Source: Mycolicibacter sp. MU0102
GTDB taxonomy: Bacteria > Actinomycetota > Actinomycetes > Mycobacteriales > Mycobacteriaceae
Reading direction: 5' to 3'
Length of the DNA stretch: 64,000 nucleotides
Assembly (NCBI RefSeq): GCF_963378105.1
Contig: NZ_OY726398.1
Span: 1,054,001 to 1,118,000, forward strand
The notes below the pieces were generated by a model. That model had not been told where the DNA came from. It saw only the letters and a program-made list of their open reading frames with translations, and searched no databases. The translations under genes and the position numbers were made by a program. This document shows positions 47,061-55,785 of this stretch, one piece after another. Every line of letters starts with the position of its first letter. Within the stretch, counting starts at the first letter, position 1.

Positions 47061-47102
47061 ATGGAGCACGTCGGATTCCAGGGTTGTTGTTGCCGCAGCT
47101 GA
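47061..47102 (+). CDS. Poly-cysteine leader micro-ORF before cysteine dioxygenase
   Basis: A 13-codon frame, MEHVGFQGCCCRS, ends 55 bp before the cysteine dioxygenase start (an in-frame ATG at 47049 would give 17 codons). Three consecutive Cys codons before Arg match the poly-Cys upstream ORFs described in mycobacteria as cysteine-responsive attenuators of sulfur genes. The stop lies in a small hairpin (GCAGC-TGAAT-GCTGC), and GGATTC inside the ORF can pair with GAATCC downstream. Likely controls the two genes that follow. Confidence 0.65.
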   Translation: MEHVGFQGCCCRS

Positions 47103-47157
47103 ATGCTGCCGCCGACCCCTTTCTTGAATCCAGCCCATCCTCTTTGGAGTTCTCACC

Positions 47158-47703
47158 ATGGTTATCGCCGATCCCATCGCGCTGCGCCGCCCGGCCGCCC
47201 GGCCCCGCTCGCTGCGCCTGCCCGACCTCTTACAGACCACCGACCTGGCCGCCGACGCAGTGCTGCAAGGCCGCTACAACCATCTGCTGCCCGCCTCCGG
47301 GTTGCCCGAGGACGAGCGTTGGTTCGCCCGCATCCACGGTGATGACCGGCTCGACATCTGGCTGATCAGCTGGGTGCCGGGGCACGCCACCGAACTGCAC
47401 GATCACGGTGACTCGCTGGGCGCGCTGACCGTGCTGTCCGGCTCATTGGATGAGTTCCATTGGAATGGTCGCGAGCTGGCGCAACGACGCTTGGACGCCG
47501 GGGACCAGGCCGCGTTCACCCAGGGCTGGGTGCACGACGTCGTCTGGGCACCCCCTACAACCCAGTTCGAACCAGCTGCCCCGACGCTGAGCGTGCACGC
47601 ATACTCGCCGCCACTGGCGGAAATGTCCTATTACGACGTCGGGCAGGACCATACTCTGCGTAGGCAGCGCACCGAACTCACCCAGCACCCGGAGGCGTCA
47701 TGA
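47158..47703 (+). CDS. Cysteine dioxygenase-type cupin (Rv1065-like)
   Basis: The 181-residue cupin has the iron-binding pattern of thiol dioxygenases: H81 and H83 in LHDHGDSLGAL, H126 in GWVHDVVW, and H147 with Tyr149 in LSVHAYSPP. Such enzymes oxidise cysteine (or a related thiol such as 3-mercaptopropionate) to a sulfinate. It overlaps the rhodanese gene by 4 bp (ATGA), pointing to a joint sulfur pathway. GGAG about eight bases before the ATG is the ribosome site, the likely target of the upstream leader. Confidence 0.88.
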   Translation: MVIADPIALRRPAARPRSLRLPDLLQTTDLAADAVLQGRYNHLLPASGLPEDERWFARIHGDDRLDIWLISWVPGHATELHDHGDSLGALTVLSGSLDEFHWNGRELAQRRLDAGDQAAFTQGWVHDVVWAPPTTQFEPAAPTLSVHAYSPPLAEMSYYDVGQDHTLRRQRTELTQHPEAS

Positions 47704-48176
47704 CCACAACGCACGTCACCAGCCGAATCGACCAACTGCTCGAATCGGCCCGCGCCAAGCTGCACCGGCTGACGGCCGATGAAGTGCCCGAGGCGCTGCG
47801 CAACGGCGCATACCTGGTCGACATCCGGCCAGCGGCCCAGCGCGAGGAGGAAGGCCAAGTGCCGGACGCGCTGGTGATCGAACGCAACGTGCTCGAGTGG
47901 CGCTGCGACCCGACCAGCGACGCCCGGCTGCCGCAGGCAGTCGACGACGACGTGCAGTGGATCATCCTGTGCTCGCAGGGCTACACCTCGAGCCTGGCCG
48001 CGGCGGCGCTGCAGGACTTGGGGCTGCACCGCGCAACCGACGTCGTCGGTGGCTATCAGGCCTTGGCCGCCGTCGGCGAGCTGGTGGAGCCGGCCCCGCT
48101 GGCCGCGCTAAGCGTTGGAGTGCAGCAGGGGGCGGAGCCGTTCAGTCTTCTCCGGGGTCCACGACGCTGGATGTAG
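47700..48176 (+). CDS. Rhodanese-like sulfurtransferase (Rv1066-like)
   Basis: The single-domain rhodanese (158 residues) has YLVDIRPAAQREEEG and catalytic Cys91 in IILCSQGYTSSLAAAAL. It would move sulfane sulfur or bind persulfide as part of cysteine breakdown with the coupled dioxygenase. The last 23 residues extend past the usual end (VGGYQALAAVGEL), and the coding region overlaps the end of the convergent hydrolase gene by 69 bp. Confidence 0.87.
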   Translation: MTTTHVTSRIDQLLESARAKLHRLTADEVPEALRNGAYLVDIRPAAQREEEGQVPDALVIERNVLEWRCDPTSDARLPQAVDDDVQWIILCSQGYTSSLAAAALQDLGLHRATDVVGGYQALAAVGELVEPAPLAALSVGVQQGAEPFSLLRGPRRWM

Positions 48177-49814
48177 GATCGCCGCCCACGCATCGGCGGC
48201 GTCGGCGACGTAGCTGTGGCCATGGCCGTCGGGCACGTCGATCGCCACCGCCATGTCGGCGGAGACCTGCAGAAACGTCACGATCGGGGTCCAGTGCACC
48301 TGCGGCAGCACGTCGTAGCCGCGGGGCTCTCTCAACCAGTCCGGCTTGTGGTACAGCAGATCTGGATGCCACCAGGCGATCGGGTCCGAGGCGTGCTGTA
48401 GGTACACCACTCGTGGCGTATCCGGTGCCCCCCAAGGGGTGTCGGGGCGTGCCAGGTCTTCCGGGCGAGCGACGAACCGCACGGCGCGGCCGTCGTGGTA
48501 GATCGGCAGCCATTGCGGGGAACCGGGATCGCGGTTGATGGTCAGGTCGGTCCAGATGGTGTTCTGAAAGGTCGGACCGGAGAACAGCGCGCCGTCGGTA
48601 CGCGCCAGCACGTTGTTGAGGCTCATGAAGGAGGCCTCGCCGCCGAAGGAGCCGAGGCTTTCGCCGAACACCACCAGTTTGGGGCGCTGAGCCTCCGGCA
48701 GGGCGCGCACCTGTTTGTCGACGGCCTCGAACAAGGCCTGGCCGGCTTGGCGAGCGTTCTCCTTGTCGACCAGGAAGGAGAGCCAGCTGGGCAGGAACGA
48801 ATACTGCATGCTCACGATCGCGGTGTCGCCGTTGAACATGTACTCCAGGGCCGAGGCCTCTGCCTCGTTGACCCAGCCGGTGCCCGTCGTGGTGGCCACC
48901 GCCACCACCGCGCGGTTCAGTCCGCCGGTGCGGGCCAGCTCGGCAGCGGCCAGCTCAGCGGTGTCCTTGATCCCATGGGCCGAATTCAGGCCGGCGTAGG
49001 CCCGAATCGGTTCGGTGGCCGGTGTGCCGTTGAACGCGCTGAGTTGCGCGACAGTGGGTCCGTTCGCAACGAAGATGCGGCCCTGATGGCCCAGCGACTC
49101 CCAGGAGGCCAGCGACTCCGGCCCGCCGGAGCGCAGCGGGGTCGACGGGGCGGCCCGGTCCGGGCTGGTCTCCTCGTTGACCGAGGCGAAGGTGCTGTTC
49201 ATGACGTGCATCGCGCTCTTGAGCACCAGACCGTTGAGCACCGCCACGAACAGGGCCACCAGTAACGACACCGCGATCACGGCCGAAACCCGTGGCGGGG
49301 CAACGCGTTCGAGCTGACGCATCAGAAAGCGGATCAGCATCCTGACCAGCTGACCGATCTCGACCAGGATGAACAGCGTGACCACCGCGATCGCGCCGGC
49401 TTGCGGGTAGTTGTACCAAGTCAGCCGCGGCACGCCCATCAGGTCGCGCATCTGGTCCTGCCAGCCGTGGATCGTCCACACCACCCAGAGATGGATGATC
49501 GCCGCGGTGGGGATGAGCACCAGCCAGGCCCACCGCGGGGCCGGCGGGCTGGTGTCCTTCGAGCGCATGTAGCGGAACAGCCAGACGCTGAACACGCCCA
49601 GCGCGTAGCCGATGGCGCCCGAGCCGCCGCTGACCAAACCCTGGAACAGCGGCCCGCGCGGCAGCAGCGACGGCGTCAGGGACAGCCACAGGAACACCAG
49701 ACCCACCGCGGTGCCGGTGAACGTGTAGTGCCGGACCCACCAGGGCGCGCGCGCGGTCGCTTCCGCGGGGGTTTCCGCGGTGGCGGTGGCGGTGTCGGTG
49801 GCTGTCGTGCTCAT
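48108..49814 (-). CDS. Membrane-anchored alpha/beta-hydrolase family protein (Rv1069c-like)
   Basis: The 568-residue protein has four or so N-terminal membrane segments (GTAVGLVFLWLSLTPSLLP, a Gly-rich second, WAWLVLIPTAAIIHLWVVW and the 140-200 region) and a C-terminal alpha/beta-hydrolase domain with nucleophile elbow GESLG in LVVFGESLGSFGG, an upstream AVVAVATTTGTGWVN, and YLQHASDPIAWW. Its place before echA8 matches M. tuberculosis Rv1069c. Activity is probably esterase or lipase; substrate unknown. Confidence 0.85.
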   Translation of the reverse strand: MSTTATDTATATAETPAEATARAPWWVRHYTFTGTAVGLVFLWLSLTPSLLPRGPLFQGLVSGGSGAIGYALGVFSVWLFRYMRSKDTSPPAPRWAWLVLIPTAAIIHLWVVWTIHGWQDQMRDLMGVPRLTWYNYPQAGAIAVVTLFILVEIGQLVRMLIRFLMRQLERVAPPRVSAVIAVSLLVALFVAVLNGLVLKSAMHVMNSTFASVNEETSPDRAAPSTPLRSGGPESLASWESLGHQGRIFVANGPTVAQLSAFNGTPATEPIRAYAGLNSAHGIKDTAELAAAELARTGGLNRAVVAVATTTGTGWVNEAEASALEYMFNGDTAIVSMQYSFLPSWLSFLVDKENARQAGQALFEAVDKQVRALPEAQRPKLVVFGESLGSFGGEASFMSLNNVLARTDGALFSGPTFQNTIWTDLTINRDPGSPQWLPIYHDGRAVRFVARPEDLARPDTPWGAPDTPRVVYLQHASDPIAWWHPDLLYHKPDWLREPRGYDVLPQVHWTPIVTFLQVSADMAVAIDVPDGHGHSYVADAADAWAAILHPASWTPEKTERLRPLLHSNA

Positions 49815-49825
49815 CGGGGAGTTGC

Positions 49826-50599
49826 TCAGCGGTGGGTGAAGTTCGGTGCGCGCTTCTCGGTGAAGGCAGCCATGCCCTCGGTCTGGTCATCGGTGGCGAA
49901 CGCCGAGTGGAACAGGCGGCGCTCGTAGAGCAGCCCCTCGGTCAGGGTGGACTCGAAGGCCCGGTTGACGGCTTCCTTGGCCATCCGGGCCGCCGACAGG
50001 CTCATCCCGGCGATGGTGGCGGCGACCTTGCCGGCCTCGGCCAGCAGGTCGTCGGCCGGCACCACGCGAGACACCAGGCCAGAGCGCTCGGCTTCGGCGG
50101 CATCGATGGTGCGGCCGGTCAGGATCAGGTCCATCGCCTTGGCCTTGCCGATGGCCCGGGTCAGCCGCTGCGAGCCGCCCATGCCGGGCAGCACACCCAG
50201 CTTGATCTCCGGCTGGCCGAACTTGGCGGTGTCGGCGGCGATCAGCAGGTCGCACATCATCGCCAGCTCGCAACCGCCGCCCAGGGCGTGCCCGGCCACC
50301 GCGGCGATGGTCGGGGTGCGTACCGCGGCCAGCTTGGACCACGCGGCGAAGAAGTCGGCGGCGAACACCTCGGCGAAACTCAGGTCGGCCATCTCTTTGA
50401 TGTCCGCTCCGGCAGCGAACGCCTTGGCGCTGCCGGTGATGATGATCGCCCCGATGCCCGGGTCGGCGTCGAATTCGGCTGCGGCAGCGGTGACTTCGTT
50501 CATCACCTGGCTGTTGAGGGCGTTGAGCGCCTGCGGCCGGTTCAAGGTGATGGTGCCGACCCGGCCGTCGCGGTCGACGAGGATGGTTTCGTAAGTCAT
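49826..50599 (-). CDS. echA8: Enoyl-CoA hydratase EchA8
   Basis: The 257-residue crotonase has exactly the length of M. tuberculosis EchA8. Signatures include TLNRPQALNALN, the oxyanion-hole segment GSAKAFAAGADIKEM, and AVAGHALGGGCELAMMCDLLIAAD with catalytic Glu residues in the following PEIKLGVLPGMGGSQRL. It hydrates trans-2-enoyl-CoA in beta-oxidation. It follows echA9 by 9 bp on the same strand. Confidence 0.93.
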   Translation of the reverse strand: MTYETILVDRDGRVGTITLNRPQALNALNSQVMNEVTAAAAEFDADPGIGAIIITGSAKAFAAGADIKEMADLSFAEVFAADFFAAWSKLAAVRTPTIAAVAGHALGGGCELAMMCDLLIAADTAKFGQPEIKLGVLPGMGGSQRLTRAIGKAKAMDLILTGRTIDAAEAERSGLVSRVVPADDLLAEAGKVAATIAGMSLSAARMAKEAVNRAFESTLTEGLLYERRLFHSAFATDDQTEGMAAFTEKRAPNFTHR

Positions 50600-50608
50600 G
50601 GGTGCTCC

Positions 50609-51646
50609 TTAGAAGGTCAGATCGGGTTCGGCGGGAACGAAATACGCTTCGATGTCGGCGGTGGTCACCTCGGCCAGCGTCGCCGGTGACCATTGCGGAT
50701 TGCGGTCCTTGTCGACCAGCTGGGCGCGGATGCCCTCCACCAGGTCATGTGAGCGTAACGACGCGCACGACACCCGGTACTCCTGGATCAGAACGTCTTC
50801 CAAGGTGGCGAGCTGGCCCGCCCGACGCACCGCCTCCAACGTCACCGCGCAGGCGACCGGGGACCGGGTTCCGATCAGTTCTGCCGCGGCGTTGGCGTCG
50901 GGGCTGGCGTGGCCCGCCAGCGCACCCACGATCTGCGCAACGGTCTCGTGTGCGTAGCACTCGTCGATCCAGTCGCGGTGTGCGGCAAGCTGACTCGCCG
51001 GTGCCTCGGCCGCGTGGGCGGCCAGGGCACTGTCCACCCCGTCGGCGATGATCGCACCCGTGAAGGCCTCGAGCGCCGCGTGCGGCACGTAGTGGTCGGC
51101 GAAACCCAGCGCAATGGCGTCCGGACCGGAGAACGGCGCGCCGGTCAGTGCCGCGTGCAGACCGAGCCGGCCGGGGGAGCGGGAGAGCAGGTAGGTGCCG
51201 CCGACATCGGGGATGAAGCCGATGCCGACCTCGGGCATGGCCATCTTGGTGGTGTCGGTGACCACTCGGGTGTTGGCGTGCGCCCCGACTCCGACGCCGC
51301 CGCCCATCACGATGCCGTCCATCAACGACACGTACGGCTTTTTGTATCCGCCGATCTGCGCATTGAGCAGGTACTCGTCGTACCAGAATCGTCGCGCGTC
51401 CGCGCCGTCGGCTTTGGCGCTGTGATAGATCGCGACCACGTCGCCGCCGGCGCACAGTCCGCGCTCGCCGGCACCGGTGAGCACCACCGCCGTGACCGCC
51501 GGATCCTCGGCCCAGGCGGACAGCGCCGCGGTCATCGCGGTCACCATCGGAAGGTTCAGCGAGTTGATCGCCTTCGGACGGTTGAGCGTCAGCAGGCCGA
51601 CCCCGTTGTCAACGCGGGCCAGGACCTCGTCAGATTCACCTGTCAC
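50609..51646 (-). CDS. echA9: Enoyl-CoA hydratase/3-hydroxyisobutyryl-CoA hydrolase EchA9
   Basis: GTG 51646 gives 345 residues, the length of M. tuberculosis EchA9; the frame is open 11 codons further. The crotonase core has LLTLNRPKAINSLNLPM, GAGERGLCAGGDVVAIYH and VSLMDGIVMGGGVGVGAHANTRVVTDTTKMAMPEVGIGF. The long C-terminal part (SPDANAAAELIG to WSPATLAEV) is typical of 3-hydroxyisobutyryl-CoA hydrolases of valine breakdown. Confidence 0.9.
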   Translation of the reverse strand: MTGESDEVLARVDNGVGLLTLNRPKAINSLNLPMVTAMTAALSAWAEDPAVTAVVLTGAGERGLCAGGDVVAIYHSAKADGADARRFWYDEYLLNAQIGGYKKPYVSLMDGIVMGGGVGVGAHANTRVVTDTTKMAMPEVGIGFIPDVGGTYLLSRSPGRLGLHAALTGAPFSGPDAIALGFADHYVPHAALEAFTGAIIADGVDSALAAHAAEAPASQLAAHRDWIDECYAHETVAQIVGALAGHASPDANAAAELIGTRSPVACAVTLEAVRRAGQLATLEDVLIQEYRVSCASLRSHDLVEGIRAQLVDKDRNPQWSPATLAEVTTADIEAYFVPAEPDLTF

Positions 51647-51804
51647 GCCTTCGCAATGTAGATCCCTACGCGCGGTCACTGATCCGCGGGTAAGGTTTGG
51701 CAGCAGAGCGGCCCGAACGCCGTCGGGAACTCCGGCGAGTCGGGAAACGTTGATTCAGTATTCGTAAACCCTTAGCTTCACAGCCCCAGGAGAGGATCGG
51801 GACG

Positions 51805-52656
51805 GTGCGGGAGACCAGCAACCCGGTATTTCGTTCGTTGCCCAAACAGGGCGGCTACGCGCAGTTCGGAACCGGTATGGCCGGTGCCACTCAGCAGATG
51901 AGTCAGACCTACCAGGTCGACCCGTCGTTGGCGCAGTACCAGCAGCGGGAGGTCACTCGCCCGCTGACCATCGATGACGTCGTCACCAAGACCGGCATCA
52001 CGCTGGGCGTGCTGAGCGTGGCGGCGATCATCTCCTTCTTCCTGGTGTCGGCCAACCAGGCGCTGGCCGGCCCGCTGACCTTCATCGGTGCGTTCGGCGG
52101 CCTGGCCGTGGTCATGGTGGCCATGTTCGCCCGCAAGCAGGACAACAAGGCAGTGGTGCTCAGCTACGCGGTGCTCGAGGGTCTGTTCCTCGGTGCCATC
52201 TCCTGGGTGCTGACCGCCTTCACCGTGGGGACCGGCAACGCCGGCTCGATGATCGGTCAGGCCGTGATGGGCACCCTCGGGGTGTTCGGCGGCATGCTGG
52301 TCGTCTACAAGACCGGGGCCATCCGGGTCACCCCGAAGTTCACCCGGATGCTCGTCGCCGGCATGTTCGGTGTGCTGGCCCTGATGATCGGCAACCTGGT
52401 CCTGTCGCTGTTCGGCGTCGGCGGCGGTGAGGGCCTGGGCCTGCGCAGCGGCGGCACGCTGTCCATCATCTTCTCGCTGGTCTGCATCGGGATCGCCGCG
52501 TTCAGCTTCCTGATCGACTTCGACGCAGCCGACCAGCTGATCCGCGCCGGCGCGCCGGAGAAGGCCGCCTGGGGCATCGCACTGGGCTTGACCGTGACCC
52601 TGGTCTGGCTGTACCTGGAGATCCTGCGGCTGCTGAGCTACTTCCAGAGCGAGTGA
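51805..52656 (+). CDS. Bax inhibitor-1/YccA family membrane protein (Rv1072-like)
   Basis: The 283-residue protein starts at GTG 51805 with AGGAG upstream. After a hydrophilic N-terminus of about 70 residues come seven hydrophobic helices, including VLEGLFLGAISWVLTAF and the conserved FLIDFDAADQLIRAGAPEKAAWGIALGLTVTLVWLYLEILRLL. The Asp pair in this last region is the pH- and Ca2+-linked dyad of BI-1 proteins. Likely an ion-leak channel; bacterial role unclear. A strong hairpin with U-run follows. Confidence 0.88.
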   Translation: MRETSNPVFRSLPKQGGYAQFGTGMAGATQQMSQTYQVDPSLAQYQQREVTRPLTIDDVVTKTGITLGVLSVAAIISFFLVSANQALAGPLTFIGAFGGLAVVMVAMFARKQDNKAVVLSYAVLEGLFLGAISWVLTAFTVGTGNAGSMIGQAVMGTLGVFGGMLVVYKTGAIRVTPKFTRMLVAGMFGVLALMIGNLVLSLFGVGGGEGLGLRSGGTLSIIFSLVCIGIAAFSFLIDFDAADQLIRAGAPEKAAWGIALGLTVTLVWLYLEILRLLSYFQSE

Positions 52657-52675
52657 CCCGCTAGCTTTCCCCGTT

Positions 52676-52730
52676 GACTCTGCGCTGAGGGCGCAAAAGT
52701 GCGAGTAGCACCCGCCCTCAGCGCAGAGTC
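52676..52730. repeat. Palindromic element with CGAGTA loop (copy 2), terminator-like
   Basis: An 18-bp perfect stem (GACTCTGCGCTGAGGGCG at 52676-52693 with its complement at 52713-52730) encloses the loop CAAAAGTGCGAGTAGCACC. It is followed by ATTTTTT, so it can terminate transcription from the BI-1 gene. The outer stem is nearly the same as that of the element at 53611, and the loop resembles those of both other copies. Confidence 0.75.
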
Positions 52731-52766
52731 ATTTTTTGTGTCGGTGGCCCCGGGCAGCATGCCGAC

Positions 52767-53612
52767 ATGGGACAGCCATTCATCGGTAGCGAGGCACTAG
52801 CTGCGGGAACTTTGAGCCGCCATGAGCTGCGCCAGTTCCACACCGCAGTCCTGCCGAACGTCTACCAGGAGAAGCCCGCCGAACCTACGCTCCTGCACCG
52901 GACCCAGGCCGCCTGGCTCTGGTCGCAGCGCCAAGCAGTCGTCAGCGGCCTTGCCGCCTCGGCCCTGCATGGATCCAGCTGGGTCGACGACGACGCGATC
53001 GTCGAACTGATCTGGCGCAACGCGCGGGCACCGCACGGCGTCAAGACCCGTGCTGACCTGATCTTGGACGGCGAATCCCAGCACCTTGGCGGCGTCGTCG
53101 CCACCACTCCCGAGCGCACCGCCTTCGACCTGGGCCGACGCGGCCCGTTGCGTCAGGCGGTCGCCAGGCTCGACGCACTGGCCAATGCCACACATTTCAA
53201 GATCGAAGATGTGGCTCGGCTGGCGTCGCGGCATCGGCATACCCGCGGGCTGCGCCAACTGGAAGCCGCGCTGTACCTCGTCGACGCCGGGGCGCAGTCA
53301 CCGAAAGAAACCTGGCTGCGGCTGCTGCTCCGTGACGCCGGCTTTCCCAGGCCGCAGACCCAGATCCCCGTGCTCGGCCCCGACGGCTATCCGCGCTACT
53401 TCCTCGACCTGGGGTGGGAGGACATCATGCTCGCGGTCGAATACGACGGCGACCAGCACCGCACCAGCCGCCCGCAGTTCGTCAAGGACGTCGAGCGTCT
53501 GGAGTACATCCGGCAGGCGGGCTGGACGCACGTCACGGTGCTCGCCGAACATCGGGGCTACGACGTCGTTCGACGCGTCCGCCAGTCATGGGACGTCCTG
53601 AGGCGAAAATGA
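52767..53612 (+). CDS. DUF559/AbiEi-like nuclease-fold protein (Rv1073-like)
   Basis: The 281-residue protein has an N-terminal part resembling the AbiEi-type winged helix/AbiEi_4 region and a C-terminal Vsr-like endonuclease fold (DUF559): ILAVEYDGDQHRTSRPQFVKDVERLEYIRQAGWTHVTV. The acidic/Gln EYDGDQH core is intact. It corresponds to M. tuberculosis Rv1073. Such proteins are sometimes called type IV antitoxin-like, but no toxin gene is next to it. It is bracketed on both sides by related palindromes; the second overlaps its stop codon. Confidence 0.75.
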   Translation: MGQPFIGSEALAAGTLSRHELRQFHTAVLPNVYQEKPAEPTLLHRTQAAWLWSQRQAVVSGLAASALHGSSWVDDDAIVELIWRNARAPHGVKTRADLILDGESQHLGGVVATTPERTAFDLGRRGPLRQAVARLDALANATHFKIEDVARLASRHRHTRGLRQLEAALYLVDAGAQSPKETWLRLLLRDAGFPRPQTQIPVLGPDGYPRYFLDLGWEDIMLAVEYDGDQHRTSRPQFVKDVERLEYIRQAGWTHVTVLAEHRGYDVVRRVRQSWDVLRRK

Positions 53613-53665
53613 CTCTGCGCCCAGGGCGGGGGTTACTCGAAGTTTTCCGCCCTGAGCGCAGAGTC
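53611..53665. repeat. Palindromic element with CGAGTA loop (copy 3)
   Basis: A 19-bp stem with one mismatch joins GACTCTGCGCCCAGGGCGG to CCGCCCTGAGCGCAGAGTC. It starts at the last two bases of the preceding stop codon and lies just before the convergent fadA3 end. On the minus strand the loop reads AAAACTTCGAGTAACC, sharing AAAA and CGAGTA with copy 2. Probably a terminator shared by both genes. Confidence 0.7.
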
Positions 53666-53676
53666 AACAAAACGAG

Positions 53677-54894
53677 CTAGGAGAGCCGCTCCACGACCAT
53701 GGCCATGCCCTGGCCGCCGCCGACACACATGGTCTCCACGCCGAACTGCTTGTCGTGGGTCGCCAGGTTGTTCAGCAGGGTGGCGGTGATGCGGGCGCCG
53801 GTCATACCGAACGGGTGGCCCAGGGCGATCGCCCCGCCGGACACGTTCAGCTTGTCCTCGTCGATGCCCAGCTCGCGGGCCGAGCCGAGCACCTGCACCG
53901 CGAAGGCCTCGTTGATCTCGAACAGGTCGATGTCGGAGACCGACATCTTGGCGTTCGCCAGCGCCTTCTTGACGGCCTCGATCGGGCCCAGGCCCATGAT
54001 CTCCGGCGACAGGCCCGACACCCCGGTGGACACGATCCGGGCCAGCGGCTTGAGACCCAGCTCCTTGGCCTTGGTGTCGCTGGTGATGATCACGGCGGCG
54101 GCGCCGTCGTTGAGCGGGCAGGCGTTGCCGGCGGTGATCGTGCCGTTGGGCCGGAATACCGGCTTGAGCTGGCTGATCTTCTCGTAGGTGGTGCCGGCGC
54201 GCGGGCCGTCGTCGGTGCTCACCACGGTGCCGTCAGGCAGCGTCACGGGCGAGATCTCGCGGGCGAAGAAGCCGCTGTTGATGGCCTCCTCGGCGCGGTT
54301 CTGGCTGCGCACGCCCCAGTGGTCCTGGTCCTCGCGGCTGATCCCGGTGTGCAGCACCACGTTCTCGGCGGTCTGGCCCATCGCGATGTAGACGTCCGGC
54401 AACAGGCCGTCCGCCCGCGGGTCGTGCCACTCGGTGGCACCGGCTGCGGCGGCCTCCGAGCGAGCGATTCCGTCGTTGAACAGGGGGTTCTTGCTGTTCG
54501 GGGCGCCGTCGGCAGCACCGATGGCGAACTGCGAGACGGTCTCGACACCGGCGGAGATGAATGCGTCACCCTCGCCGGCCTTGATCGCGTGGAACGCCAT
54601 CCGGGTGGTCTGCAGCGACGACGAGCAGTACCGGTTCACCGTGGTGCCGGGCAGGAAGTCGTAGCCGAGCAGCACCGAGACCACGCGCCCGATGTTGTAG
54701 CCAGAGGCGCCGCCCGGCTGCCCACAACCCATCATCAGGTCGTCGATCTCGCGCGGGTCCAGCGCAGGCACCTTGTCCAGGGCGGCGCGCACCATCTGGG
54801 CGGCCAGGTCGTCGGGCCGCATGGTGACCAGGGATCCCTTACCGGCCCGGCCGATCGGCGAACGCGCAGTTGAGACGATTACAGCTTCAGGCAC
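53677..54894 (-). CDS. fadA3: Acetyl-CoA acetyltransferase FadA3
   Basis: The 405-residue thiolase has catalytic Cys90 in NRYCSSSLQT, the His in FGMTGARI/GHPFGMTGAR and the C-terminal Cys in MCVGGGQGMAMV. It condenses or cleaves acyl-CoA with acetyl-CoA (beta-ketothiolase). Order echA8-echA9-BI-1-Rv1073-fadA3 matches M. tuberculosis Rv1070c-Rv1074c. It is convergent with the DUF559 gene, with a palindrome between. Confidence 0.95.
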   Translation of the reverse strand: MPEAVIVSTARSPIGRAGKGSLVTMRPDDLAAQMVRAALDKVPALDPREIDDLMMGCGQPGGASGYNIGRVVSVLLGYDFLPGTTVNRYCSSSLQTTRMAFHAIKAGEGDAFISAGVETVSQFAIGAADGAPNSKNPLFNDGIARSEAAAAGATEWHDPRADGLLPDVYIAMGQTAENVVLHTGISREDQDHWGVRSQNRAEEAINSGFFAREISPVTLPDGTVVSTDDGPRAGTTYEKISQLKPVFRPNGTITAGNACPLNDGAAAVIITSDTKAKELGLKPLARIVSTGVSGLSPEIMGLGPIEAVKKALANAKMSVSDIDLFEINEAFAVQVLGSARELGIDEDKLNVSGGAIALGHPFGMTGARITATLLNNLATHDKQFGVETMCVGGGQGMAMVVERLS

Positions 54895-54930
54895 TTCTGG
54901 CTCCTTGAGATCGGGTATATAGAGCCGAAT

Positions 54931-55785
54931 CTAGCCCGAAGTGGCCACCGTGCGGGAATCGGGCCGGTCCAGCACAGCGCAGAGCGCCGGGATCATTTGG
55001 CCCGCCGCCAGGGCGTAACCCGCAGCCGAGGGGTGGTATTGGTCCGCGGCGAACAGCAGGCCGGGACTGTCATGGAACTCCCGTGCCCGGAAGTCGGCGA
55101 AGGGCACGGCGATACCGCCGGCTGCCTTGACCGCCAGGGTCTGCGCCCGGGCCAGTTGGCACGCCCGGGCGTGGGCGACCCAGCGCAGCGGCCGCGGTAT
55201 CGCGCTGATCGCCCCGAACTTGGGACAGGTGCCCACGATCACCACCGCACCGCTGGCGCGCAGTCGCTTCACCGCGGCGCGCAGTCGCTGCACCGAGCCG
55301 GCGATGCTGTGCAGTGCGGTCACGTCATTGGCGCCGATCATGATCACCGCGACGTCCGGTGGCGGACCCGCGACGAACATCGCGTCCACTTGCCCGGCCA
55401 GGCCCTTGGAGGTGGCGCCCACGATTGCCTTCGTGCTCAACCGAATCCGCATGCCGGTGCGCTCCGCCAGTGCTCTGGCGATCAGTGCGCCGGGAACCTC
55501 TGCCGCCGAACGACAGCCATAGCCGGTCGCGGTGGAGTCGCCGAAAACCATCAGCTGCAGATCGACATTCGCCCCGCGGTGAAAAGGCTGAACTTCGGCG
55601 TCGTCGGGACCGTATAAACCGTCAGCACGCGGTGGAAGATCCCAAGCCTTGGGGATCGTCTGACGGGCCCGGTCGGCCTGGCCCGCCAGGAGATTGCGCA
55701 CACCCAGATAGAGGCTGCCGACGAAAGCGAACACGCCCGCAGTGGCCAGCGTTACCGCCGAACGTCGCGTTGCCCCGATCGCCAT
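54931..55785 (-). CDS. Exported GDSL-like lipase/esterase (Rv1075c-like)
   Basis: The 284-residue SGNH hydrolase has an N-terminal membrane/signal segment (SAVTLATAGVFAFVGSLYLGV), block I VFGDSTATGYG with nucleophile Ser, block III IMIGANDVT, and block V with Asp and His in FAADQYHPSAAGYALAA. It is probably exported or anchored, acting on lipids or sugar esters in the envelope. M. tuberculosis Rv1075c is its likely counterpart. Confidence 0.88.
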   Translation of the reverse strand: MAIGATRRSAVTLATAGVFAFVGSLYLGVRNLLAGQADRARQTIPKAWDLPPRADGLYGPDDAEVQPFHRGANVDLQLMVFGDSTATGYGCRSAAEVPGALIARALAERTGMRIRLSTKAIVGATSKGLAGQVDAMFVAGPPPDVAVIMIGANDVTALHSIAGSVQRLRAAVKRLRASGAVVIVGTCPKFGAISAIPRPLRWVAHARACQLARAQTLAVKAAGGIAVPFADFRAREFHDSPGLLFAADQYHPSAAGYALAAGQMIPALCAVLDRPDSRTVATSG

